Assembly: GCA_050115795.1 (NCBI GenBank)
Contig: JASFPT010000005.1
Span: 1-46,613, forward strand
From: JAIPEL01 sp050115795
GTDB taxonomy: Bacteria > Desulfobacterota > Desulfobacteria > Desulfobacterales > CAFBRK01
Direction: 5' to 3'
Length of the DNA: 46,613 nucleotides
This document shows, in pieces, positions 8,175 to 16,811 of the stretch. Each line of letters opens with the position of its first letter. Position 1 is the stretch's first letter. The position numbers and the translations under genes were made by a program. The notes under the pieces are model-generated. The model saw nothing but the letters and a program-made list of their open reading frames with translations, ran no database searches and was not told the origin of the DNA.

Positions 8175-9086
8175 ATGCCCACCGGCGCATGCGGCATCGA
8201 CTGCGACGTGTGCAAGCTGCGCCTCATGGGGAGCTGCTCGTCCTGCGGGCCGGGCAACAGCCCCGAGGCAAAAAGAAAGCTCGAAGCCCAGCTGCGGCTG
8301 ATCGGCGACACCTGCTCGATTCTTGAATGCGCCGTCCTCAACAAAATCGAATACTGTCTCCGAGACTGTCGCTCCTTTCCCTGCGAAAATTTTTCCATGG
8401 GCCCCTATCCGTTCGGCGTCGGTTTCTTGAACATGCAGCAGCGGCGGCGCGGGGAGCTCCCTCCGGCCTTGGACTGGAACAATCGGCCGGTACAGGTCCC
8501 CAACGAGTTCTGGGAGACCCTGGCCGCGCGGGATCCGGCGGTGCTCAGCAATTTCGTTCTTGCTGAAAGCGACACGGAGGGCGGGCTGATTTTCCCTTTT
8601 CTGAAGGCGTCCGTGCGCATCGACCCGAGGCGACGGGAGCTTCAGCAGCTCTTGGAGGGGCAATGGCACGCGGTGTCCGACCCCATGCTGACGTTGGTTA
8701 CCCTGCTGTATTTCAATCGGGTCGACCACCTGGTGCCCATGGCCGGCGAACTGGCCAGCGCCGACAACCTGACGTGCGCAGGGCATTTTTCAGGGCGCCA
8801 CGCGCTCAAGATGGCCCCGCTGCTGGAGCGCTATGGAACCGATCCGGAGGGCTTCCGGCAGTCGGCGGAGCTTCATTTGGGCGGAAAGCCGACCGACATG
8901 GCCGATCTGGCTTTCCGACTGCTGCCGTTTCCCCGCGTCCCGCTTCACTACCTGTACTGGAAGGCGGACGAAGAATTCCGCGCAAGGATCGATGTGCTGT
9001 TCGATCGATCCATCGAGGCGCTGCTGACCGCTGCCGGCATCTGGTCTCTGGTCTGGCGCGTCAACCTGGAGCTGCTTCGCGTTTGA
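8175..9086 (+). CDS. DUF3786 protein with cysteine-rich (DUF3795-like) N-terminus
   Basis: A 303-residue cytosolic protein. The first 80 residues hold at least nine cysteines, including C6, C10, C13, C21 and C24 (ACGIDCDVC, CSSCGPG) and the later CLRDCRSFPC. These suggest a bound Fe-S cluster or zinc. The remaining 200 residues fit DUF3786, with the ending GKPTDMADLAFRLLP, FPRVPLHYLYW and a conserved WKADEEF. DUF3786 proteins occur mainly in anaerobes and are often fused to or near corrinoid or Fe-S proteins. GGAGG stands five bases before the ATG. No function is known; a redox or corrinoid-activation role would be speculation. Confidence 0.75.
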   Translation: MPTGACGIDCDVCKLRLMGSCSSCGPGNSPEAKRKLEAQLRLIGDTCSILECAVLNKIEYCLRDCRSFPCENFSMGPYPFGVGFLNMQQRRRGELPPALDWNNRPVQVPNEFWETLAARDPAVLSNFVLAESDTEGGLIFPFLKASVRIDPRRRELQQLLEGQWHAVSDPMLTLVTLLYFNRVDHLVPMAGELASADNLTCAGHFSGRHALKMAPLLERYGTDPEGFRQSAELHLGGKPTDMADLAFRLLPFPRVPLHYLYWKADEEFRARIDVLFDRSIEALLTAAGIWSLVWRVNLELLRV

Positions 9087-9096
9087 AATTGAACAC

Positions 9097-9117
9097 CCCC
9101 TGCAGCAAGCTGCGGGG
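9097..9117. repeat. Hairpin after the DUF3786 gene
   Basis: CCCC-(T)-GCAGC, loop AA, GCTGC-GGGG: a nine-pair stem with one bulged base, beginning ten bases after the stop codon. It could stop transcription or protect the mRNA end. It has no T-run and resembles the small-loop palindromes elsewhere in this window. Confidence 0.5.
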
Positions 9118-9197
9118 AATTCGCTCGCTGGTGCGGTTCAAAATGTCGAATCTGGAATTTTGAACGGTGAACCCGGAACCCCATCGGAGAAGGGACC

Positions 9198-9416
9198 ATG
9201 ATCTGCCTTGAACTAAACGAGGAAATGGATGTTTGCATCACCATCGAAGCCAGGGTGATCGTAAAGAAAAAACCCTCCGGATCGCTGGAAGAGGAGGTCC
9301 TCCTCAAGGACACCCGGCTTCGAGCCGAATACATCGGCCGGCAGTTCGAGGCCGAGATCGTCGAAAAAGTCAGAAAACAGCTGGCAGCGGAACTCGGCCC
9401 GGAATCGGGGGCTTAG
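9198..9416 (+). CDS. Small hypothetical protein
   Basis: A 72-residue soluble protein that I do not recognise. It is rich in Glu and Lys (ITIEARVIVKKKPSGSLEEE) and predicted beta at the start, helical at the end (EAEIVEKVRKQLAAEL). The ATG has GGAGAAGGGA upstream, which supports translation. It follows the DUF3786 gene by 111 bases on the same strand, with a hairpin between. The antisense frame over the same bases has no ribosome site and was rejected. Confidence 0.5.
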   Translation: MICLELNEEMDVCITIEARVIVKKKPSGSLEEEVLLKDTRLRAEYIGRQFEAEIVEKVRKQLAAELGPESGA

Positions 9417-9449
9417 AGCGCTTGTCAGCATAGCGTTCCGGCCATCCTT

Positions 9450-9881
9450 CTATTCGGAAGGCGAAAATGCGGGCGAAAATGTGGGAAAGCCGCTCTCCAG
9501 AAACCAGGCCCGGGCCTCCGGGTCGTAGCGCCAGACCTGGTCCACGGTCTGGGAGTGTTCCACCATGGTGTCGGTTCGATAGTAGCGGAATGTCACCGGG
9601 CAGGTGATTCGAAGGCCGTCTTCGGACATCACGGCCGGACCGAGACGGCTGTCGGATACCTTTACGCCTTTCAACGCTGCGGGCGTCGGTGCGTCCGCAC
9701 CCGGGGCCATGTAGGCCCTCGCCTCTTCAAACTGCCCCCATCGCACGGCGCGGACAAACCCTCTGCAACGGCGGTCGAACTGCTCCATTTCGACCGAATT
9801 CCGAAGGCCGGCACAGCCCGATACGGACAGGACAATCGCAACGAAAACGCCCATGGCGACGCGAAACATCGGTCTATCCAT
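9450..9881 (-). CDS. Small putative lipoprotein
   Basis: A 143-residue protein with a signal peptide and lipobox (LSVSGC, Cys near residue 23), so it is probably anchored in a membrane facing the periplasm. The mature part is compact and includes CRGFVRAVRWGQFEEA and a later VTFRYYRTDT, VWRYDPEARAWFLES. It resembles the NTF2-like or DUF4878-type small lipoproteins in size and pattern only. AAGGAGG lies six bases before the ATG. It is the last gene of the minus-strand run headed by the sigma-54 activator and PEP-synthase-like genes (20-base gap), so it may be part of that unit. Confidence 0.65.
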   Translation of the reverse strand: MDRPMFRVAMGVFVAIVLSVSGCAGLRNSVEMEQFDRRCRGFVRAVRWGQFEEARAYMAPGADAPTPAALKGVKVSDSRLGPAVMSEDGLRITCPVTFRYYRTDTMVEHSQTVDQVWRYDPEARAWFLESGFPTFSPAFSPSE

Positions 9882-9901
9882 CGGATGCCTCCTTGAGGGG
9901 G

Positions 9902-12526
9902 TCAGGACAGCCGCTCCGGTTCTTCCATTACCGGCAAAGCGGGTTTGGAAACCAGGCCGTAGTCGGCGTTTAGAAAAGCGTCGGCCATCTGCTGCACCAT
10001 TTCCTCGCTGTGCATCAGCATGTCGAGCTGGCGGGTGTAGATGAGCAGCCGACCGACCTGGTCCAGAACCCGTTCGATCTCTTCCGCCTCGACCTTGGCA
10101 AAGCGGGCCGTGACCCGGTCGCCGGCGGTGCGGACCAGGAAACCGAGACCGGCCAGCACCCGCTCGATGAGCCGTGCCCGGCGGCTTCGGCGTCGGTCAT
10201 CCGCCGCCCCGCCCTTGAATTCGAAATTGATGTAGTTCTTCGCCGGGGTTTTACCGCAGTAGCAGTCCAAAATGGAGTAGTGGTAGCCCACACGGGAGCT
10301 GAAATTCAGGTACCGGTCGGAGATGATGGCGTAGCTGCGATCCCCGAAGCGCTCTGCCGATACATTGGGCGGCGAGAACAGCTGGCGGCTCATGACGGAC
10401 AGAAACCCCCCGATGTTGACCGGCCGGGGCTCCAGCGCTCTCAGGCCCTCGTGCAGCATTCCCTCGACCAGGGCCTTGAGGGGGGCCGAGAGAATCTGTT
10501 CGCCGGTCACCGACGAGACCGTCGTGGCGTCCACCGACAGACCGCCGCCCAGGTCGATGACGTACAGGTCGATGGGGATCGGAACCCGAAGCCGGACCGA
10601 AAGGCTCGCCCGATCCGTGACCAGGTCGCCGAGCTGAAAGATTTCCTCGTAGGATTTTTCGTGGATGTAGCGCATCATGTCGTGCATCGTGCGGCAGTTT
10701 TCCGGCAAAAAGGCGGGCGAACGGGGGTCGAGCAGATTCAGCGGCACGATCAGGTCGGCCCGGCGCCGGAGGGCCTGGTACACCGGCGTATTCCGCATGA
10801 ATCCGCCCCGCTCGAGCCCGGCATTGACCAGCGCGGGCACCCGCCCGCGGTAGACCCTTCCGTTGTAGGCGTCAACGGTGACCTCGCAGCCGGCCGGTAT
10901 CCGGGCCGTTGCCGTGCCGGCGTTCAAAATCGCCGGCACCATGTATTCTCGCGCCAGGGAAGCCATGTGGCCGGCGATGTTTCCCGAATCGGTGACGATG
11001 GCGCGGCATTTGCCCATGGCCATCACCAGCTGGGGCGAAGAGCGGGCAGAGACGATGATTCCGCCGTCGGGGAACCGCACCAGGTCCGCCTCTGTCCGGA
11101 TCGGAAAGGCCGGGCCGCTGGCGACCCCGACACAGGCGATGTCGCCCCCTTCGAGAAGTACTTCGAAGCCGGCCACCGGTTCCGATTGCACGGTCCTTAC
11201 CCCCGTTTCCAGGACGTCGAGGCGCAGGGGGCGCGTCTGGAGCACGACCAGGCGGCCCTGCGCATCGACGGCCCACTCCACGTCCTGGGCCGTGCCGAAG
11301 TGGGATTCCAGGCGGAGGCCGAAACCGGCAAGGGTCTCGGCCTGTTCGCGGGTGAGACAGGGGGCGGTTTGCCGATCGGACCCCACCGTTTCCTCGGCCA
11401 GCTCCCCGCCGGGCCGTGCGGCAAGGCGTTTGGGTTTGGTTGCGATCGACGATTCGACCAGAACCGGCGGGGGGCCCTTTTCGAGAAGGAAGGTGTCCGG
11501 CGGCACCACCCCGTCCACGGCGTAGGGCCCCAGGCCCCAGACGGCCTTGATCAGAATCCGGTTGTCGAGGGGGTTGACCGGGTTGCGGGTGTACATGACT
11601 CCGCTGGCCGAAGCGGCGATCATCTCCTGGCAGGCCACGGCCATGGCCGCTTCCTTGAACGGAATCCCCATGTGGAGACGATAGGAAATCGCACGGGGGG
11701 TGAAGAGGCTGGCCACGATCTTCTTGTATTCAAGCGGCATGCGGTGTGGTGGGATATTGAGCCGGGTCAAATACTGCCCGGCAAAGGACAGGCTGCTGTC
11801 TTCCCCCAGGGCGCTGCTGCGCATCGAGATGTTCGGCGCAGCCCCGGGGGCGACACTTTCCTGCAGGCGCCGGTAGGCCTCCCGCTGGGCCGTTGCCAAA
11901 TCCGGCGGGATTTCGGCCTCCGTCAGCTCTTTCTGGATCTCCTCGCTGACCTGCACGACGGTCTCGGTTTCGATCACGTCGAGGCGCTGTTTGAGGCGGG
12001 CGATGGTCCCCTCCAGGCGATTGTGGGCGATGAAACGGTCGAAGGCCGCCGTGGTGATGGCAAATCCGCGGGGAATCGGAAGGCCGATCCGGTTTGCCGC
12101 CTCGCAGAGGTTGGCGTTTTTTTCGCCGACCGATCCGACGATGTCCCTGGAGATCGCCGTGTAGGGCAAAACGTACTCGGCCGTGCGGCTCGTGGAAAGA
12201 CCACCGGTTTCGGCCTTGATCCGGCGCTGGATCTGTTCCAGGGTCTGCCGCAGGGCGGGAGCCGATTTTCCGGTCATCAACTCCAGGCAGTGGATCATCC
12301 GGGCGCAGTGGAAGACGGACCGTGCGGTCTGGGCCTCGATGTAGGGCTGACCGAAGATGGTCCGGCCGTGGAGCTTGATCTCGATGTCGGCAATGATCGT
12401 GAGCAGTTCGGCGTTGGAAGCCAGCAGGGTCTGGAAATTGGCGTATTTGACCCGGAAGGCCTCCATGATCCGTTCGCGCTCCGAAAGGTCGCGTTGTCTC
12501 TGTCGTTTTAACAGATGTCGAATCAT
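9902..12526 (-). CDS. PEP-synthase-like protein: ATP-grasp plus phosphohistidine domain, no PEP barrel
   Basis: An 874-residue protein. Residues 1-105 form a helical region (NFQTLLASNAELL). Residues about 110-430 match the ATP/pyruvate-binding PPDK N-terminal domain (SVGEKNANLCEA, SMRSSALGEDSSLSFAGQYLT). Residues about 470-560 match the swivelling phosphohistidine domain, with the expected His near 520 in AGHMASLARE. The usual C-terminal PEP-binding TIM barrel is missing. In its place are about 310 residues with no domain I can name (DLYVIDLGGGLS, KNYINFEFKGGAADDR). It can plausibly phosphorylate its own His from ATP, but the acceptor is unknown. It overlaps the sigma-54 activator by four bases, with AGGAG before the ATG, so the two are made together. 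Confidence 0.85.
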   Translation of the reverse strand: MIRHLLKRQRQRDLSERERIMEAFRVKYANFQTLLASNAELLTIIADIEIKLHGRTIFGQPYIEAQTARSVFHCARMIHCLELMTGKSAPALRQTLEQIQRRIKAETGGLSTSRTAEYVLPYTAISRDIVGSVGEKNANLCEAANRIGLPIPRGFAITTAAFDRFIAHNRLEGTIARLKQRLDVIETETVVQVSEEIQKELTEAEIPPDLATAQREAYRRLQESVAPGAAPNISMRSSALGEDSSLSFAGQYLTRLNIPPHRMPLEYKKIVASLFTPRAISYRLHMGIPFKEAAMAVACQEMIAASASGVMYTRNPVNPLDNRILIKAVWGLGPYAVDGVVPPDTFLLEKGPPPVLVESSIATKPKRLAARPGGELAEETVGSDRQTAPCLTREQAETLAGFGLRLESHFGTAQDVEWAVDAQGRLVVLQTRPLRLDVLETGVRTVQSEPVAGFEVLLEGGDIACVGVASGPAFPIRTEADLVRFPDGGIIVSARSSPQLVMAMGKCRAIVTDSGNIAGHMASLAREYMVPAILNAGTATARIPAGCEVTVDAYNGRVYRGRVPALVNAGLERGGFMRNTPVYQALRRRADLIVPLNLLDPRSPAFLPENCRTMHDMMRYIHEKSYEEIFQLGDLVTDRASLSVRLRVPIPIDLYVIDLGGGLSVDATTVSSVTGEQILSAPLKALVEGMLHEGLRALEPRPVNIGGFLSVMSRQLFSPPNVSAERFGDRSYAIISDRYLNFSSRVGYHYSILDCYCGKTPAKNYINFEFKGGAADDRRRSRRARLIERVLAGLGFLVRTAGDRVTARFAKVEAEEIERVLDQVGRLLIYTRQLDMLMHSEEMVQQMADAFLNADYGLVSKPALPVMEEPERLS

Positions 12527-15057
12527 CCGTTCTCCTCGGCGCCGTCGTCTGCGGCGGTGCGCAGGCGGTAGCGGGTGGACGGTCCCTTGCCGGTTCGGGC
12601 CAGCAGCCCTTTTTGAACGAGGTCGTTCAGGTCGTACACGGCGGTCCGGGAAGGCAGATCGCCGCCGACCATCTCCTGATACTCGCTTCGGGAGACGCTT
12701 CCGCTATTGCGGATCCGGGGCAGCGCCTTTTGCTGGCGTGGATTCAACCCTTCCGGCAACGGTTCATCGCCGGATCGGTGGGGATCTCCGCCGCCGGCAA
12801 CGCGGCTGGGGCCGGTGGCGGCCGCCCCGGTTGCCGGGGCCTGCAGCCCGCCGTCCAGGGGTTCCGAACAGGCCCCGATCTGGAGGTCTTCTGCCTGGAT
12901 GATCCGGCTTTCGGCCATCACCGACGCCCGTATGATGCAGTTTTCGAGCTCTCGAACGTTTCCCGGCCAGTGGTAGAGCTTCATCTTTTCCAGCGCCCCT
13001 CGGCTGAGGCCCAGTACGGGGGTTCCCCGCAGGCGGCCCTGCTCCTGGAGGAAATGGCGGGCCAGGTGCGGGATGTCCCCGGGATGTTCGCGAAGCGGCG
13101 GGGTATGGATCGTGAGCACTTTCAACCGGTAGTACAGATCCTCCCGGAACCGGTTTTCGGCGATCAGCCCCTCCAGATCCGCGTTGCTGGCGGCGATGAT
13201 CCGAACGTCCACGTCGGTTTCCCGGTCGCTTCCCAGGGGCCGGACCTTGCGCACGGCCAGCGCCCGCAGCATCGACTGCTGCACACGGCCGGAGGCGGCC
13301 TGGATTTCGTCCAGGAACAGGGTCCCCCCGTTGGCTTCGAGAAACGCACCCTTGCGGTCGGTCCTGGCTTCGGTAAAGGCCCCGCGAACATGCCCGAAGA
13401 GGGTGTCGAGCAGCAGGTTTTCGTCCAGGGCGCCGCAGTTGATGGAGATGAAGGGGCCGTTTCGCCGACCGCTCAGATTGTGGATCGCCTCGGCCGCCAA
13501 TTGTTTGCCGGTTCCGGTCTCCCCAAGGATCAAAACGTCCACGTCGACCCGGGCCGCCTTGCCGATCTCCCTTTTCAGACGATCAAGTTTCGTGCCAGAA
13601 CCCACGATTTGCGGGATATTTTCGGCTGCCGGCGCCGGTTCCGGCCCGTCAGACGCCCCCGGCAGCCAGGCCGCCTCCTTGGAGATCGCCGATTCGATGG
13701 CGCGGTCTTTTCGCCGGATCTCCTCCATCTGGCGCTTGACGGTTTCGATCATCCCGTTGATGGCGGCTTTCAAGGCATTGACCTCGTAGCCCCCCGACGG
13801 GAGTGCGATCGGTTCGAGCGTCTCGGGGCCCTTTCGCCGCTCCACCGCCAAGGCGAGTTGGAGAATCGGGCGGGTAAAGGCCCTGCCGAGCAGGAAGATG
13901 ATCATCGCAACCAGGACGGCGGCGCCCAGGGTGACCAGAAACATCACGTCGATCTGCTTGTAGCCGGCGGCCAGCGTCAGGCGGCTGATGTCCACGTAGG
14001 CGATCCCCGCGTAGACCGCGGGATCGGCCTCGGCAGCGGCCCGGAAACGGATCGGGCTGTAGGCCAGGTAGTGCTCTTTCTGGCCGAAGGGAAGATCTCC
14101 CGGGTCGTCGGGCTTGATGACGCTGAAGGTCCCCTGGCGGACCTCCGTGATCATTTTCCAAAAATAGCCGTAGCGCGAGGCGGGCCGGAAGGCGCTGGAC
14201 AATCCCGGCCGGCCCAGGGTCCCCTCCAGGCCGGAACGGGCCAGATAGGTCGAAAGATCCGCGTCGGCCTTCTCCGGGTCTTCGGACTGAAACAGGATCC
14301 ACCCCTCCTTGTCGAAGAAGAAGCTGTAGCGCACCTCCGGGCTCCGGGCATAGGACCATACCGGAGACTGAGGGGAGTTGAACAGCGAAAGGACGTTTCG
14401 AATGCTGGCGGCGTTGACCATCAAAAGCAGATAGCCGTCCACGCCGTTCGGACCGGTGCGGGGGGTGGCCATCTCGATCACGTGGGCCGACACCCGCCGG
14501 TTCGGATTGCCGGGGGTGGGAAACGGAAATTCGATTTCTGTTACGGGCGAAATCCAGACCGCCCCGGCCCGTAATGCGGCGAGCGCATCGAGCTGAAGCA
14601 GCGGGTTCGGTCGAATCCGGGAGACCCAGTCGGAAGGAATTTGCGCAATCTGGTTCTTATCGGCAACAAAAAAGCGGTGCTCCGCATTTTTTTGCGAGAT
14701 AAATCCAACCGATCGGTAGTGAATTCCCCCCGATGCCCGACTTCGTGCAAGAAATGTGTCGATCTCTCCGGCTTCGGGGGGGCTTTGCGCGATATAGAGC
14801 AGGTTCTGCCGGGCGCGTTCCAGAAGCGTCTCGATGTCGTGGGCGATGGCCCGGGTCTGGAGCTTGACGGTCCGCTCCAGGGCCACGTTGATGAAGTGGT
14901 AGGATACCCGGTACGAAATGTAACCGGTGACCAGGAGGATCAACACCACCGGCGGAATGAGGCCGATGATCAGCTTGGCGTTCAGACTCCTTGCCGAAAA
15001 GCCGTTCTTGAGCCGCAGGATCCGCGGCCCCTGCCAGTAACGGTCGAACAACGACAT
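12523..15057 (-). CDS. Membrane-anchored sigma-54 activator: Cache sensor, AAA+ and winged-helix C-terminus
   Basis: An 844-residue one-component regulator. Membrane segment 1 is at about 28-50, an extracytoplasmic Cache-like sensor at about 55-360, membrane segment 2 near 365-390, then a HAMP-like linker. The AAA+ domain has Walker A (GETGTGKQL, near 510), Walker B (LFLDEI) and the R-finger region. The sigma-54 contact loop reads GAFTEA rather than GAFTGA (residues about 558-563). After a Pro/Gly-rich linker the C-terminus is a winged helix (NPRQQKALPRIRNSG, SRTAVYDLNDLVQKGLL) where a Fis helix would be expected. It faces a consensus sigma-54 promoter 240 bases away that drives the TSUP operon, its likely target. 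It sits in the membrane, so it must act on DNA from there. Confidence 0.9.
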   Translation of the reverse strand: MSLFDRYWQGPRILRLKNGFSARSLNAKLIIGLIPPVVLILLVTGYISYRVSYHFINVALERTVKLQTRAIAHDIETLLERARQNLLYIAQSPPEAGEIDTFLARSRASGGIHYRSVGFISQKNAEHRFFVADKNQIAQIPSDWVSRIRPNPLLQLDALAALRAGAVWISPVTEIEFPFPTPGNPNRRVSAHVIEMATPRTGPNGVDGYLLLMVNAASIRNVLSLFNSPQSPVWSYARSPEVRYSFFFDKEGWILFQSEDPEKADADLSTYLARSGLEGTLGRPGLSSAFRPASRYGYFWKMITEVRQGTFSVIKPDDPGDLPFGQKEHYLAYSPIRFRAAAEADPAVYAGIAYVDISRLTLAAGYKQIDVMFLVTLGAAVLVAMIIFLLGRAFTRPILQLALAVERRKGPETLEPIALPSGGYEVNALKAAINGMIETVKRQMEEIRRKDRAIESAISKEAAWLPGASDGPEPAPAAENIPQIVGSGTKLDRLKREIGKAARVDVDVLILGETGTGKQLAAEAIHNLSGRRNGPFISINCGALDENLLLDTLFGHVRGAFTEARTDRKGAFLEANGGTLFLDEIQAASGRVQQSMLRALAVRKVRPLGSDRETDVDVRIIAASNADLEGLIAENRFREDLYYRLKVLTIHTPPLREHPGDIPHLARHFLQEQGRLRGTPVLGLSRGALEKMKLYHWPGNVRELENCIIRASVMAESRIIQAEDLQIGACSEPLDGGLQAPATGAAATGPSRVAGGGDPHRSGDEPLPEGLNPRQQKALPRIRNSGSVSRSEYQEMVGGDLPSRTAVYDLNDLVQKGLLARTGKGPSTRYRLRTAADDGAEENG

Positions 15058-15408
15058 GGCGTGCCTCCCCGTGTCGATCCGACAGGCCTTCCGGGTCGGA
15101 AGGCGGCCTCGGGTATGTACTTCCTATCTGCCATGGGGCCCCGTGCAAAGCAAGAAAAAATCGCGCAAAACTGGCCGGCTTTTCCGGCAACAAACCAACC
15201 TCGACACGGCCTCCGGCCCCTCCTTGTCGAAAAAATATAATGTAATAATAGTGTCTTATGAATTTACGCGGTGCCGTCGCCGTCGGCGTTGCGGGCATGG
15301 CACACTCCTTGCTCAATTCCGAGACAGGACGCAACGCCGCGCAACGGGGCCTTGGGAATTTCGGGGCGCCTCGTGACGGGGACCGAAACCAAAGAAGAAG
15401 GAGGAGAC
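15058..15408. promoter_or_regulatory. Divergent control region between sigma-54 activator and TSUP operon
   Basis: It holds the sigma-54 promoter listed separately and two dyads. One is GCCTTCC-5-GGAAGGC at 15086-15104, in the activator's leader. The other is TCGACA ... TGTCGA at 15201-15230, 70-100 bases upstream of the promoter and so well placed for an activator. The AT-rich stretch at 15230-15265 may help DNA looping. No other gene is visible. Confidence 0.5.
15298..15312 (+). promoter_or_regulatory. Sigma-54 (-24/-12) promoter of the TSUP operon
   Basis: TGGCAC, five bases, TTGC: a perfect consensus match with correct spacing. Transcription should start near 15324, giving an 85-base leader to the ATG at 15409. 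This placement rules out an in-frame upstream Met at 15271 as the true start of the first gene. Confidence 0.8.
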
Positions 15409-15708
15409 ATGAGAAAGTGGGCGAGTCGGATCCTGGCAGCCCTGGCAGCACTCTACCTGGCCATGCCGGGGGTGTTGTGGGCCGCCGGGGACAGGGCGAG
15501 CGAACTGGTGGTGGTGGCCGACACCCGGGTCATCCAAAACGGGGTCATGAAATATTTTGCGAACCTTTACAACACGAACATCTGGTTGTTCGCCGTGTGG
15601 GCGGTGGTGCTGACCGCCGCGTACGGGTGCTTTCTCGGGTGGCTGATGGACAAGATCATGAGCAGGACCGGGCTCGACCTCACCAGCCGGGAAATCGTGG
15701 AACATTAG
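15409..15708 (+). CDS. Small membrane protein, first gene of the TSUP operon
   Basis: A 99-residue protein. The N-terminal hydrophobic stretch (ILAALAALYLAMPGVLWAAG) looks like a signal peptide or signal anchor. A second membrane segment follows at about 52-75 (IWLFAVWAVVLTAAYGCFLGWL), and the tail is cytoplasmic and charged. AAGGAGGAG precedes the ATG. It is 34 bases from the TSUP gene, so a transporter subunit or chaperone is a reasonable guess. I do not recognise a named family. Confidence 0.75.
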   Translation: MRKWASRILAALAALYLAMPGVLWAAGDRASELVVVADTRVIQNGVMKYFANLYNTNIWLFAVWAVVLTAAYGCFLGWLMDKIMSRTGLDLTSREIVEH

Positions 15709-15742
15709 GCACCGAAACCGGGAAAGGAAAAGGAGAAGCAAC

Positions 15743-16792
15743 ATGGAATTCTTCAACGCGGACTGGCTTTACATGTACATGCCGATCGCCGGCGTGAACA
15801 TTTTTTGGCCCGGCCTGGTGCTGATCGGCTTTTCGGTGGGGGTCATCGGAGGCTTTTTCGGGATGGGCGGCGCCTGGATGGTCACCCCGGGCCTGAACAT
15901 CCTCGGTTTTCCCATGGCCTTTGCCATCGGGACGGACATTGCTCACATTGCCGGAAAATCGATGGTTTCGACCATGCGCCACTCCAAGTTCGGCAACGTG
16001 GACTACAAGCTCGGCTTCGTCATGCTGGCCGGAACGATGGTCGGCATCGAGTGCGGGGCACAGGTGATCATGTACCTGGAGCGGATCGGGCTGGTGGGCT
16101 CGGTGGTGCGGTGGGTCTACGTCGGTTTCCTGGCCCTGATCTGCTGGATGGTCTTCTACGACTACTACAAGGCGATTTCCAATAAGAAGCGGGGGGAAGC
16201 CGCCGGCGCCCACGGCACCGAGGGAATCACCTGGTACAAGACGCTGCACAAGATCAAGATTCCGCCCATGGTCCATTTCAAGACGGCGGGGTTTGTCTGC
16301 AGCGCCTGGCTGCCGATCATGGTCAGTTACGTTACCGGCGTGCTGGCCGGTTTTCTGGGCATCGGCGGCGGCCTGCTGCGGATGCCGGCCCTGGTCTACC
16401 TGATCGGAAGCCCGACCCACATCGCGGTGGGGACCGACCTGTTCGAGGTGATGATCTCCGGTCTCTACGGTGCGTTTACCTACACCCTCAAGGGGCGGAT
16501 CGAGCTGGTGGCGGTGTTCGTCATGCTGACCGGTGCGGCCATCGGTGCCCAGATCGGCACCGTGGCCACCAAATACTCCCGGGGCTACGGCATCCGAATT
16601 GCCTTCGGCATTGCGGTGGCCTGCTGCATGGTCTCGATCATCCTGAAGCAGTTCAAGTACGAGGCGGCGGCCGCGGTGCTGATTCTGGGCACGATCACGG
16701 CCATCTGCATCTACATCATCAAAATCATGTTCGCCGGCGCGGCCAGAGAACTGCGGGACAAAAAAGAACGGGCCGAATCGCTCCGGACATAA
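15743..16792 (+). CDS. TSUP-family transporter (TauE/SafE sulfite exporter type)
   Basis: A 349-residue inner-membrane protein with about eight to nine membrane segments. The two family repeats are recognisable by their glycine-rich openings: VIGGFFGMGGAWMVTP near residue 33 and LAGFLGIGGGLLRMP near 203. A loop of about 40 residues separates the halves (KKRGEAAGAHGTE). TSUP proteins export or import sulfite, sulfoacetate, thiosulfate and other small sulfur or organic anions; the substrate cannot be read from sequence. AAGGAG stands before the ATG. The sigma-54 control and the periplasmic partners are unusual for this family and suggest a specialised anion export response. Confidence 0.9.
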   Translation: MEFFNADWLYMYMPIAGVNIFWPGLVLIGFSVGVIGGFFGMGGAWMVTPGLNILGFPMAFAIGTDIAHIAGKSMVSTMRHSKFGNVDYKLGFVMLAGTMVGIECGAQVIMYLERIGLVGSVVRWVYVGFLALICWMVFYDYYKAISNKKRGEAAGAHGTEGITWYKTLHKIKIPPMVHFKTAGFVCSAWLPIMVSYVTGVLAGFLGIGGGLLRMPALVYLIGSPTHIAVGTDLFEVMISGLYGAFTYTLKGRIELVAVFVMLTGAAIGAQIGTVATKYSRGYGIRIAFGIAVACCMVSIILKQFKYEAAAAVLILGTITAICIYIIKIMFAGAARELRDKKERAESLRT

Positions 16793-16811
16793 CCATAGAG
16801 GAGAGATCCAA

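Noticed and set aside
9213..9431. Open frame antisense to the 72-residue hypothetical gene
   Set aside because: No ribosome site; Phe-rich shadow composition.
10010..12511. 833-codon open frame antisense to the PEP-synthase-like gene
   Set aside because: GC-rich third-position shadow; low-complexity, no domain, no ribosome site, while the opposite strand encodes a clear ATP-grasp protein.
15271..15408. Upstream extension of the first TSUP-operon gene
   Set aside because: The sigma-54 promoter at 15298 lies inside it, and a strong ribosome site precedes the ATG at 15409.
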